In this document: positions 10,290 to 21,271 of the stretch, in pieces
Numbering within the stretch: position 1 is the first letter of the stretch
How the letters are laid out: each line of letters opens with the position of its first letter
Assembly (NCBI GenBank): GCA_963921935.1
Contig: OY998176.1
Coordinates: forward strand, 182,801,842-182,865,841
Direction: 5' to 3'
Source: Galeruca laticollis
Taxonomy: Eukaryota; Arthropoda; Insecta; Coleoptera; Chrysomelidae
DNA length: 64,000 bases
Program-made: the position numbers and the translations under genes
Notes under the pieces: model-generated
The model's input: only the letters and a program-made list of their open reading frames with translations
Database searches by the model: none
Told to the model about the DNA's origin: nothing

Positions 10290-12359
10290 TTAACTGGGTG
10301 CACTTTGTATCCTGTTTCTCACTCTGGCGGATCGTCTTATCTCCGGTCGAGGTCGTAGTGAGAAGTGTGGTCTTTGTTCTGTTCTATTCCCTTTATGTCT
10401 GGTTTGGAATGGTCGTTTGTTTTTTGGTGGTTGTAGATTCTCGTTCGTTGACCATAATGGTAGTGCTGCTACTTTTCCTGGATCTACTTCATTTTCTTCC
10501 TGCTCGTTTGTTTCCTCTAACTCTTCTATACTTCTCAAGTTCTCTATATCTTGTAGTATCTTATGTTCCTTGTCCTCTATTTTTCCGTGGTATGTTTTTA
10601 ATCTGTTGATGTGTACTATTTGTGTCTTCTTCCCTTTTTGCGAAATTATTTGATATGTAACCGGTCCTACATTATCTTTTACTTCGAAAGGTCCTGTCCA
10701 TTGGTTTTGTAATTTCTTTGATTTTCCTACTTTCGTGCTCGTGTCGAGTAGGTATACTAAATCTCCTGGTGCAAATTCTCTTAGTGCTGTTTTTTCGTTA
10801 TATCTGGCTATCCTTTCTTCTTTTGCTTTCTCTGTGTTTTTCAGTGCTGTATCGTATACTTGGCTTAATCTGGCTTCTAATTCTGACACATAATTGTTGT
10901 CGATGTCGTATTTGATTCTTGTCGGTGTGATGAATTTTTCAAATGGTAATGATTGGTCTCTTCTGTGTAGTAAAAAGTATGGGCTGTATCCTGTTGGAGT
11001 GTGTACGCTACCTCTGTATGCCATAAGTACGTATGGTATCCATTAGTCCCAATCTCGTTGATCTGGTGCTATGTAGTGTGCTAACATATCTTTCAGTACT
11101 CTGTGTAATCTTTCTATTTGACCGTTTGTCGTTGGCGCGTAACTTGCCGTGTGTAGCCTCTTTATGTTTAGTAACTTGCATGTTTCCTGCATTAGTTCTG
11201 ACATGAAATTTGTTCCTCTATCTGTTAATAGTTTGTGGGGTGTTCCGTGTCTTGATATTATTTGTTCAACGAATGCTCTTGCTACTGTATCTGCTTTCTG
11301 ATCTGGTAACGGAATTGCTTCACAGTATTTGGTAAAATGGTCTTGAAATGTTAGTAGGTATTTGTTTCCTTCGCTTGAGGTTGGTAGTGGTCCTACTATG
11401 TCCATATAGGTTATTTCCTATGGTTCTGTGACTTTTGTAAATTTTTGTAATGGAGCTTTCTTGAAGTGGGGTGACGTCTTTCGTCTGTTGCATCCGTCGC
11501 ATTGTTTGCAGTAATTTATTATGTCTGTTCTCATCGTTGGCCAAAAACAGCGTCTCTTTATTGCCAATAATGTTTTCTGTTGTCCTTGATGACAGTATAT
11601 GGGTGGGTCATGAAAGTCTTCTATCACTTTGGTGATATAGCTTTTCGGTATTACCAGTTGATCTCTATGTTCTTCCTGTTCTTGTCTATATAAAATACCT
11701 TCTTTGTCGATGTAGTATTTTCTTTTTGTTTCTTCGTCCTTGTCCATTTGTTGTAAGGTGTTGTTGCAGAATTCATCTCGTTTTTGTGCTTTTTTCAGCA
11801 GGTCTTTGTCCCATATTGGCTCCCAACCTTCTTCTATTTCTATCGCGTTAATTTGTTTTGTTTCCCCTGTGTTATCTGGCCGTAGAATTATTATTTTGGT
11901 GGGTATACCGTAAAATGTGAATTGGATCATTTTAGTAATTTCGTCCCAACAAAGTCCTGGAATTTGGTTTTTGCTTACTATGAAGGTTATGCTCTCCTCT
12001 TTGTTTTCTTCGCATAGTGTCTTCAACTGTTGTATCATGTTCCACATTATTTCATACGAGGTTTCTTCTTTCACCGCTGCTCTGTTTACCCCTATGTAGA
12101 ATTTTGCGTCCAACGTGTCCCATTCTTTAATTTCTTCTATTCGATTCTGTGTGACGTCCGGTAAATTATATGTGGCTTCTATTTCCTTTATCAATGGATC
12201 TTGGTTTGGCTTATTTTTGGCTGTAAATAGTACTATTGCTTGTTGTTCTTGTATGGATACTATCTTTCCTTCTTTTTCTAGTATTTTGTCTTTTGCTGGT
12301 ACTTCGTTTTCCGTTATGTATTGTATGTAATCTTCGTATGACGTCTCTATGTAGTTGCA
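10290..12359 (-). pseudogene. Element B integrase and RNase H-integrase linker
   Basis: Minus-strand order: a linker, then an HHCC zinc finger ending YCKQCDGCNRRK at about 11460. The catalytic core follows, with Asp in MDIVGPLP, Asp in LLTDRGTNF and Glu in NGQIERLHR. The last two are 35 residues apart, as in active integrases. The C-terminal domain has a GPY/F module (WTGPFEVKDNVGP) and a basic tail ending SARVRNRIQSAPS at 10290. Two in-frame stop codons interrupt the gene, one before MDIVGP (about 11415) and one after QRDWD (about 11040). Otherwise the residues look well preserved, consistent with recent loss. Confidence 0.87.
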
Positions 12360-14128
12360 CGTTTTGTCGAACATTCTGCTTAGCGCGTCTGCATTTCCGT
12401 GTTTCCGTCCTACTCTTCGAAGTTGTATTCGGCTAAGGTTAAGGCCCATCGTGTTAGTCTTGAATTTGGGTCCTTCAGTGTAAGTACCCATTTTAATGCT
12501 CTGTGATCTGTGATGATTGTGAATTTTGTCCCGTAAATGTAGCATCTGAATGTTTTAATGGCAAAAATCACTCCTAGAAGTTCTTTTTCAGTCGTTGAGT
12601 AATTTGTTTCTGCTCTACTTAGTGTCCTGCTTGCATACGCTATTGGTCTTTCTCTACCGTCCCTTATTTGGCTTAATATTGCTCCTACACCTATGTTCGA
12701 TGCATCTGTCGATAAGATGAACGGTTTGGAGAAGTCTGGGAAGATTAGAACTTTGTCTGACGTTAGCGATTATTTTAGTTGGTCCATCGCCTTAATTACT
12801 TCCTCTGTTATTTTGAAAGGTGTGTCTTTTTTGGTCAGGTTTACTAATGGTGCTGCTAATTCGGTTATGTTTGGTATGAACCGTCTGTACCAGTTTACTA
12901 GTCCAAAGAAACCTCTTACTCCTTTTACGTTTTTAGGTAGGGGGTATTTGTGTACTGCCTCCAATTTCTGTGGATCTGGAGCTACTCCTTCTTGTGAGAT
13001 GATATGTCCTAAATATTTCACTTTCTTTAACATAAAATTGCATTTCTTTGGTTTCAGTTTAATGTTTGCTTCTGTTAATCTATTGAATACTTCTTCTAAT
13101 TTTTCTAAATGGTCCTTTTTTTCTGCATAGTTAAATATGATTATGTCGTCCAAATAAACCATGCATTTTATTCCCGTTAAGCCTCTTAAGGTTGCGTTCA
13201 TGAATCTTTGGAAAGTTGCTGGGGCGTTTACCAGTTCAAATGGCATTTTGGTGTATTCGTAGTGCCCTTGATAAGTGCTAAATCCAGTTAGTGGAATGTC
13301 TTCTTCGTTCATATCTACTTGGTGATAAGCTTCTGCTACATCAATTACTGAGAACAACGTTTCTCCTCCTGCTTTGTAGCCTTGTAGTAGATCCGATATG
13401 TTTGGTAGAGGGTAATATTCTTTTTTGTTACTGCATTTAGTCCTCTGTAGTCTATGCTCATTCTCACTTTCTCCTCTCCTTCGGGAGTTTGATTTACCAC
13501 TAATACGACTGGCGCTGACCATAGGCTGGATGATGTCCGGATGACTTTAGCTTCTAGTAGCCTATCTATTTCTTTATGAAGTACTTCTCTTTGGTAATAT
13601 GGTATTATGTATGGAGCTCTGCATATTGGTTGGCTTCCTGCTTCTATGCTTATGTGGTGTTTTACTTTTGTAGTGCTTGTTAGAATTTCATCGTCGTCTG
13701 TGAATAAGTGATGGTACTTTTGTATTAACTTAATTAGTTCTTCCTTGTACCTTGTATCTATATGACCTAGTTCGAAATTTTTTCTGATCCATTCATCTGT
13801 TTTGATGTCAAATTTCCTGATCGTGTCCTGTGTTTTTGTTTGTGGTACTGTGTCCTCTGTACATTCGTATGCTTTTCCTAGTTTGGTTCCTTTTGTTAAG
13901 TGTATTTCTTTTGCTGATGTGTTTATTATTCTAATTGGAATCTTTTTCCCGTTATTAGCTATGCTATTTGCTAGTCTTATTGCTCCTGGTCCTTTGTGTT
14001 GTATTTCACACGCAATCGTATTTCCTCTTATGGTATGTTTTAGTGTCCCAATTGTGTGAACTTCGGTTAGTGCCGGTATACTTATGCTATCTTCTATGTA
14101 TACATCTGTGAAGTTTCTGTTAGTAATT
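12360..14128 (-). pseudogene. Element B reverse transcriptase and RNase H
   Basis: RT motifs in order on the minus strand: SVIDVAEAYHQVDM, then the FELVNAPATFQRFMN block, then the YLDDIIIF catalytic box at about 13140 with both Asp intact, then YLGHIISQEGVAPDP and FFGLVNWYRRFIPN. RNase H follows in a shifted frame, from about 12760 down to GRKHGNADALSR near 12390. Frameshifts lie near 13430 and 12545-12770. The region 13530-14128 holds the RT N-terminus in degraded frames. The product would copy element RNA into cDNA in a virus-like particle. Confidence 0.87.
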
Positions 14129-14130
14129 GT

Positions 14131-15141
14131 TTATTTTATTCCTTTGTTCTTCTCCCTGGTTTCTGTTTCTCCCTTTTTCCCTGTTTCTGATTCTGTACTA
14201 TTCTTCTTTTGTTCTATGTGTCCGTATCTTTCTTCGTTAATTTTTGTTTCCTGTCTTTCTTCTTTCTTTGTGTCGATTTCTTTCTTCACTCTGTATAGTT
14301 CTATATTTTCGTCTCTGTAGCCGTTTTGTCTTTGTTTGTCTGTTTGATTTGCTCTTGATTTATTTTCGCTTGTCATTGCCTTCTCATTTTCGTCCATTGT
14401 TCTGTGTTCTGTGTCCCTTCTTTTATACATTGTTTCCACTATTCTTAACCATTTCTTCCAATTGTTCATTTCTGTAGTGTCTGGTTTTTTCCTTATTGTT
14501 GCCACTTGGTCATTTGCTTCTGTGTTTCTACCGTTATCTATTGTGCTCTCAACTTGCCTTGCGTTTATCAATGGTATTCTTTTTTCCCATATTTCTAATG
14601 AAGGCTCTCTTTTGTATGATATGATTGCTTTTTGCTTTTCTAGGAAATCTCTTCCTAAAAGAACTGGTATTTCTCCCATTATTTCGTCTTCTGCTGCGAT
14701 CGCTCTTGCGTAAATGTTGTGATTCATTCCGTTTGTGCTTATCGCCAATTCCGTCGATCCATACAGCTGTATTGTGTGTTCTGTTATCCCTTTTAGAGTT
14801 AATTCTTCTATGATTCTTGTGTCTAATTCCCAATCTGCAATTATTGACCTATTTACTAATGAGTACGCTCCTCCTGTATCTATCATACATGGTCTGTTTA
14901 TACCATTCACCCTTAACATTACTATATATGGGGCATCCTCGTTTGTTATTGACGTTGCATCATTGTGATACATTGTTTCTTTTTTTTCCTTTTTTTCCAT
15001 TCTCGGTTTATCCTTATTCGTTGCTTCTTGGTTTGTTTTTTCCCATTGTGGTTTATTTAAATCTGTTTCCCCTGTTAAGTTTACTCGGCCACTTGTCCGC
15101 GGACTAACTGTGGTCCTTAATAGTTTAAATGTTTCGTCCAT
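14131..15141 (-). pseudogene. Element B protease with long charged tail
   Basis: A 336-codon minus-strand frame. The retropepsin active site is RPCMIDTGGAYSLV at residues of about 83-96, and the flap-side motif IPVLLGRDFLEKQ is at about 157-169, so the aspartic protease fold is recognisable. The last 130 residues are highly charged (many Glu, Lys, Arg, Asn) and unlike other gypsy proteases; they probably bridge to RT. The frame is unbroken here and lies between gag (ends 15324) and RT. It is called a pseudogene because the polyprotein around it is broken. Confidence 0.8.
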
Positions 15142-15323
15142 TCTTTATTACTTGTGTGTCCTCTTTCTTCAGACTGTCCTCTTCTATCATCGTTCATTTG
15201 GCGTCTGTTTCTCTCGTAGTTCCCAAAATTATTTTGTTGAGACCTCCTCTGTGTTTCTTGTTTATGATACTCTTCCCTTTGGTTTCTGTGTCTGTTATAT
15301 TCTCTGTAGTTTCCTTGTTGTGT

Positions 15324-16399
15324 TTACTGGTTTTCCCCGTGATACCTAGTTTTCTCCGTTTTCCATGGACTTACTTTTCCGTTTGTGTATCTGTCGTACT
15401 TTGTATTCCGTTTGTTTGCTTCGTCGAACATTTTTTTTCTACATTCTTTTGCCCAACGTCCTTGTTTCCCACAGTAGTAGTATGTATTTGTTGGTTCGTT
15501 CCCTTTCTCTCTGCAATCCGGTGCCCAGTGTCCTTGTTTTTTGCAAATTTGGCATCTTGTCTCTCTTTTTGTTTCTTCTGCTTCCTTCGTCCTACAATTA
15601 GCCATCCAATGCCCTTGTCTGCCACAGAACAAACATTTCGCGTTCTGCCTACATTCTTCCGAAGTGTGATTCGACCTTCCGCACGTTGTGCACCTCAGTT
15701 GTTCACTCATAAATGCGACTTTCTGGCCACTGTTTCTGCCGCTTGTCATAGTTACCGCTGTTTCTTGACAACTCACCATTTCTTCTGCTTCTTCTAGTGT
15801 CATGTCGTCTTTGTGTAAAATGTAAAAACCTACCTCCCTTAATAAGTCTTTTCTCAACCCTACTTTGAATTGGTTTATTAATACCGAATTATGTTTTTTT
15901 GTATGTTTGGTATTTGTTCCCTACTTGCGCCCTTTATATCCTCTTCTAGTATCTTGTTTCCGATTAATTTTAGTCTGGTGCAGAACGACGCGACGTCCTC
16001 ATCGTGTCTTTGGTAGCATTGCACCAGTTGCATCCACCAATCTGCTATCGATTTTTTTGGTACAAATTTCCGTAGTAGTTTTTCTCTAAATTCTGAATAT
16101 GACACTGTGTCCAACCTAGGATCCGCCTTGAAAAAATCGTGTGCTACGCCCGCAAACTTAAATTTCAATAAAGTTAGTGTTTCTGATTCCGTCCACCCGT
16201 CTAATTTAGCCCTTAATTCGAGTTTCTCTATGTATCTAGCCGCATCTCTACCTGTGAAATCGGCTAAAGTCGCCGCTATGACCCCTAATGGTTGTGTCTG
16301 TGCTACCCTCCATGTGGGCGGCATGCTGCTTGTGTCTCCCGTGGTTTCTTGGCCTCCTTGACTGCCTGTACCTAACCTATTTTGTAAATCGAGTGGCAT
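15324..16399 (-). pseudogene. Element B Gag with four CCHC zinc knuckles (one frameshift)
   Basis: The capsid part (16399-15878) includes FTGRDAARYIEKLELRAKLD and FREKLLRKFVPKKSIADWW, typical of retrotransposon Gag. A run of seven A on the minus strand near 15890 coincides with a frameshift. The nucleocapsid part (15857-15324) has four knuckles in a row: CTTCGRSNHTSEEC, CLFCGRQGHWMANC, CQICKKQGHWAPDC and a degenerate fourth (YYCGKQGRWAKEC) that has lost its first Cys and its His. Knuckles bind genomic RNA during packaging. Errantiviral Gags such as those of C and D normally lack this array, which separates B from them. Confidence 0.87.
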
Positions 16400-17767
16400 A
16401 TCGCTGTCTGAACTTGGTTACTTTTTTATATTTATTAATTGAAATTTTTTTTTTAACTTTATAACCTTATATTACTCCTACCTTTCTGGCTCCTACGACG
16501 CCTGAAATGGATAGCTTCCGGTGTACGGGTAGGATATTTGAGGATGGGTTAACTTCCCCCTTTGTAAAAGTGAAGCTCACGTAGTTTCGGGAGTATGATG
16601 TATTCTAACAATAGAACTGGAGACGAAAAGATATGACAAAAAAAAATCAATTGTATGACGACTCAGTAGACCACAACTAATCTGTTTTAAAGTTATGTGT
16701 CCCGTTAATTAATGACTTTTGTACCTGTGGGTAGCTGCGATGACGGTGGAAGAGTGTCGGCTAGCTCTCGATGCGTTCCAGCCTTCTCCCCTCCTGTATG
16801 CCCCGTTTACTGCCTATTGCAGCTTCTGGTTACAGACCGTACAGCTTCACCGTTCCCTGTATTCTCTTGTGCTGTAGCAAGATTGGCACATAATCTTGGC
16901 CTGACAGGAGTATCTTGTGTGAAGATCCGGCGTCCCTGCTGACTTACAACCCTGTATTGTAAATTCGCGATTTGACGACTAGAACGACCAATCCTGTATC
17001 GGAAAACCGCTGTGACGACTTGAATGAACAACCCTGTATCGAAAAACCGCTGTCACCAGTGTAATAACAAAACTTAATAATCGCTAGATGTTATTTTTTT
17101 TAACATGTAAATGTAATAACTCTAGACCATATTTGTACAATCTTATGGTGAAGCAGAAATCAACTCAGTCGATGATTGCTGAGTAGGATTATTTTTCGAC
17201 CTTGACTGGTCTAGATCCAGTGTGATTTGCAGGAGCTGTGCTACCCGTTTGGCAGGGTGTGATTTTTCATCACGCACACTGATCTTGGTCTAGTGGAAGC
17301 TATGTTTTGCGCAATTACTAGACCCTGGTTAGAAAAACTCAGTTGTCAATACTTAGTTGACCGAAGTATTCCACCTTACGCCGTTTGGCATGTTCACCTC
17401 AGATCGGTATTTCGCCTTTTATCTGATGTATGGATTTTTTCTCGACCTTCTCTGGTCTAGATCCAGTGTGTTCTGCGCCCGCAGTGACACCTCGTGTAGG
17501 TTGTGGCTCTTCACCACGCACACTGGTCTTGATCTAGCGAAGCTATGGTCCCGTAGGCTCTATGTTGCGCTATACTAGATCCTGGTTGCCACCATCAATT
17601 TTTATCCCTCCTAGGTAGGGTAGCTGAACCGCTTGTCACCGCTCGTGGGGTGTGGTTCCAGACAACCGGATATACCTCTCGGAGAAAAATGGTTTTGGAC
17701 AACCGCTGTCACCTTCCCTGGGTGAGGTTGTTCCAATAGGGGATGATCCGCAAACCGCTGTCACCAG
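16400..17767 (-). promoter_or_regulatory. Element B 5' leader with repeated hairpin modules and candidate primer site
   Basis: 1.37 kb between the 5' LTR and gag, long for a gypsy-type leader and with no supported ORF. Two imperfect copies of a module lie at about 17190-17330 and 17440-17580. Each starts GGTCTAGATCCAGTGTG and ends CACACTG..CTTG.TCTAG, so each can fold back on itself. CTGTATCG-AAAACCGCTGT and TGTCACCAG motifs recur through 16950-17770. Immediately inside the LTR the minus strand reads TGGTGACAGCGGTTTGCGG, a possible primer-binding site because it starts TGG; the matching tRNA was not identified. Confidence 0.55.
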
Positions 17768-19693
17768 TGTAATAATCTAGTGTCGGAAACCCGCTAGATG
17801 TAACAATAACTTCTTGACCACCAATCTGTCACCAGTGTAACAAAATAGTAGTACTCTACCTTGTATTATTAGAAATTAAAGTGTTATAACGTGTATACCT
17901 CTAATTAAATCTAGACCCTTATTTTTACACTCTGTCACCAATCTAATAATCGCTGTCACCAGTCTAATAATCGCTGTCACCAGTTGTAATGTAATCTTTA
18001 ATTCCAGATATGTAAGATATCTTGATCAAAACACCAAAAGAGCATCCCTACCTTTTCCTTGGTCACTCTGTATTGATCCCGTCCTTCGATTCCACCAAAT
18101 TCTGCCTCCAGTGCGCGGCTGAGCGTGTAAGGCAATCCAGTCCGATTGGTTTTTGCTAGGTTCGCCTAGTCTTAAAACGGATGAATCTTCCTTTGCCAGG
18201 ACAGGGTTTGTCCTCCTCGTCTCGGTCACACGTACACGATTGTTACACTTCCAGAAGGGGAAATTTTGGAGTAGGGGTTATAGGAAAAATAATGTAGAAC
18301 CTCTACGTCATACAAAAAATATATATAATAAAATAATCTCTCAAAATCCTCATATACAGCTATACAATGTATACTTAAACCTAAACTACAATCCCGTATG
18401 ACCAAATTAATCCCAATTCCCTGGTATAACTCTACCTATACATATATTTATTTATAATTGGTTTATTATTAAACCTACCCCTGTATATCCTACAATTATA
18501 AAAAAAATCAAATTTATGAACAGAGTTCTCGTTTGTTCGGTGGTTGCGGCAAAACTAGCCCTCTTATCGGCTTGGTCTTTTTATTCAAAAAAAAATGCGT
18601 GAAAGGCGTATGTTTTATTATATTCGTTTCTCAATCCTTCTATTCTCCGGTGTCGAGAAAAATAAATAATTAATACGTGTAAATACCTTTATATGCAACA
18701 ATGATTCATTTTTCGTCGTTCAGGTCGTCATTGACCTTCAGGGAACGAAAGTGAAATTTTTTGTTCTATAAAGAAAAATTCTGATGAGCTAAGGAAAACA
18801 ATTCAAATTATTTATCGACACTGGCGTTCCAAGTTGCGAAATTCCTCAGTAATATAATTACCCACGATAAATTTATGCAATTACACTGGCAAAATAAGAA
18901 AGAGTTTTAATTTATAATTTACGGCTGAACAAAAGACTGATAACAATATTTCTCTATAATAAATTTGACTTATCAGCGCAATTTCGCTGAAACCCGCGAA
19001 AATATGAAAAACATACGCTCCGGCCTTGGTGTTACCAAATACCAAAATAACCTCGCCTAACTTTCTATCTCTTTCCTGCCTTCGAGGTGGAAGAGAATAT
19101 GTGGCCCAACAAATGATCACTCCTACTTAACAAAATAAAACCTAACTTGTGTCTAGTTGGCGAACTCGGCAAAATCTTAATTATTCCAGTACACACGGTA
19201 AATCATATATTTGTCAGGACGAAAAACTTAATCTGAGAGTGAACAGGTATGTCCCGTCTCTTTGAAAATATCAACAATCAACGAAAAAAAATCTAATAAT
19301 TATATTTGCTATCGCTACACCTTGTATATAGCAATTGACCTATACACCCAAGTTCAAAATTCAGCTCGATCAATAACGAGTAAATATATCACTAGTAAAA
19401 TGTATCCCAATCTGAATTTAATTCAAAAACTTACTGCTTCTCAAACGTCCTCCGTCTCGCCGGGAATTTTCTTGATTTGTTTTCTATCTGCTGGTTCACC
19501 GCGAGTCGTGCCAATAAACGGAATCGTGATATGTCGAAAGGCAATTTAGCGTAGAGGGTAAGTCTACCGTTTGTGTATCGGAAAAGGAGACAGTTTTCAC
19601 CGTCAAGGAATAATCTAAGTATCCCTATCTTTTCCTAACACAACGGAGAGAATTTTTACCACTCGTACCGCTAACACTAAAAAAAACACTAGT
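17768..19693 (-). repeat. 5' LTR of element B
   Basis: Direct repeat of 5166-7067. It carries two tandem copies of a 21-bp unit (TCTAATAATCGCTGTCACCAG) around 17940-17985, where the other LTR has one. It joins element A pol sequence directly at 19694. Confidence 0.88.
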
Positions 19694-21262
19694 GTTCAAA
19701 TGTGGTTTTTGTCTCTCTACTTAAAGCATCTGCAACAATATTCTGTTTTCCAGGAATGTATTTTATTTCGAAATCATATTCTTGTAATAATAAAATCCAG
19801 CGATGTATTCTATTATTCGCATATCTATTTTTTTAATAATTCAGTTAATGGTATTTCTTTTCTACTTAGATCTGGTATTAATCGTTTGAAATAATTTAAA
19901 ATTCCTAGAAACCCTCTCAAAGTTTTCAAATTTGTTGGTTGTTTATATTCTAAAATTGTTTTAATTCGATCAGGATCCATAGAAACTTCTTGAGTATTCA
20001 AAACATAACCCAAATAATTTATTTCTTCTTGATAAAATTTACATTTTTCGATGTTTAATTTTAATCCAGCATTTTCTAGTTCTTCAAAAATAATATTTAA
20101 ATGTTCTTTATGTTTTTCTTCATTTTCCGAATATATAAGGATATCATCTATATAATGAAGTATAAAATTTTCATATTTGTTTGAAATGGTGTGAAGTGTT
20201 CTTACTAAAGCGGCACATGAACTCTGCAATCCGAAAGGTACCACACAAAATTGATATACCACTCAATCTACCATAAAAGCAGTATATTTTCGACTTTCTT
20301 TTTCTAAAGGAATTAACCAAAAACTATGTTTCAGATCTAATTTTGAAAATATCTTTGCATTGGTAATTCTACCAAATATACCATCTATATTCATGGGACT
20401 TTCGTATTGTTTTCTGTATAACTGTTGATATTTTTTGCATCTAAACATATTCTAATATCTCCAGATTTTTTTCGCACACAAGTAACTGCATTGATATATG
20501 GTGAATTCCATCTTTCTATTATTCCATCTTTTAACATATTTTCTAATTCATGGTATACTTCATCCTTCAATTTATATGGAATTGGATATGTCCGTACTTT
20601 GAAATTCGATATATCTTTGTTCATTTCAAGTTTATGTATATAATTCCTTGCTACTTGTACTTCTTCATTGAATAATCTGTCGTATTGTCTTATCAATTCC
20701 ATTACTGTTTTCACATATTTTTGTTTGCACAAATTTAAATCTATTTTATGTTCTTCATTGATTTGATTCATTTCATAAAATGTATCTTCTTCTAATTTGT
20801 TTGTTTCTTGTTTGAGGAAATCAATATCTTCTCCATTACAATTCACCAACTTTTCTTTATAGTTGATAATCATTTTGTGATTGTCTAATTCATCGGACCC
20901 TAATACTATATCATAACTTAAATTCTTTACGACCAACATTTGTACTTCAAACAAATTATTTCCTATTTGTAATTCTTCAATTATCATTTTACTTGTATCA
21001 TATAGTTTTTTATTATTCGCTCCCACTAGTGATAATTTATTTGTATTTACCACCATAATATTATCTTTCTTGCACTTGTCTATAATTCTTTAACTTATCA
21101 ACGTTACTTCTGATCCTGTATATATCAGAATTTTACATCCCATATTTTGTAATTTACCTTTAATGAATATTAAACCTAAATTGTCATGCATTTCCCCAAT
21201 TTCTCCAATATCAACAAATTCTCTTGGATGTTCGTACTTAGAAAAAACAATATTATGCACGT
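19694..21262 (-). pseudogene. Element A protease, reverse transcriptase and RNase H remnant
   Basis: Minus-strand order. The protease active site lies at about 21110, but the catalytic Asp is replaced by Tyr (LIYTGSEVTLIS). A retropepsin-like body with YDIVLGSDELDNH follows. RT then has the YQFCVVPFGLQSS block and the HYIDDILIYSE catalytic box (about 20150) with both Asp present, then INYLGYVLNTQ and LRGFLGILNYFKRLIPD. A frameshift lies near 20430 and a stop near 20240. Just after LTELLKK (19826) the sequence jumps to WILLLQEYDFEIKYIPGKQN, the extreme end of RNase H, so the RNase H catalytic core is deleted. Confidence 0.85.
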
Positions 21263-21271
21263 GAAAGCGGT

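Larger units (their letters stand above)
5166..19693 (-). mobile_element. Ty3/gypsy-like endogenous-retrovirus-type element B inside element A
   Basis: A 14.5-kb antisense element bounded by 1.9-kb LTRs (5166-7067 and 17768-19693). On the minus strand the order is LTR, structured leader, gag, protease, RT, RNase H, integrase, env-like gene, LTR. LTR ends are near AGTGT...ACACT. No clean target-site duplication is visible. The two LTRs differ by few substitutions plus a 21-bp unit difference, so insertion is fairly recent compared with the rest of the window. The coding part is inactivated by frameshifts and in-frame stops. The LTRs and leader are much longer than in errantiviruses C and D, so B belongs to a different lineage. 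Confidence 0.87.

Noticed and set aside
15129..15797. 222-codon + strand frame inside element B
   Set aside because: Antisense shadow of Gag/protease; the composition (Phe, Leu, Ser, Cys) is the complement of the charged Gag tail.
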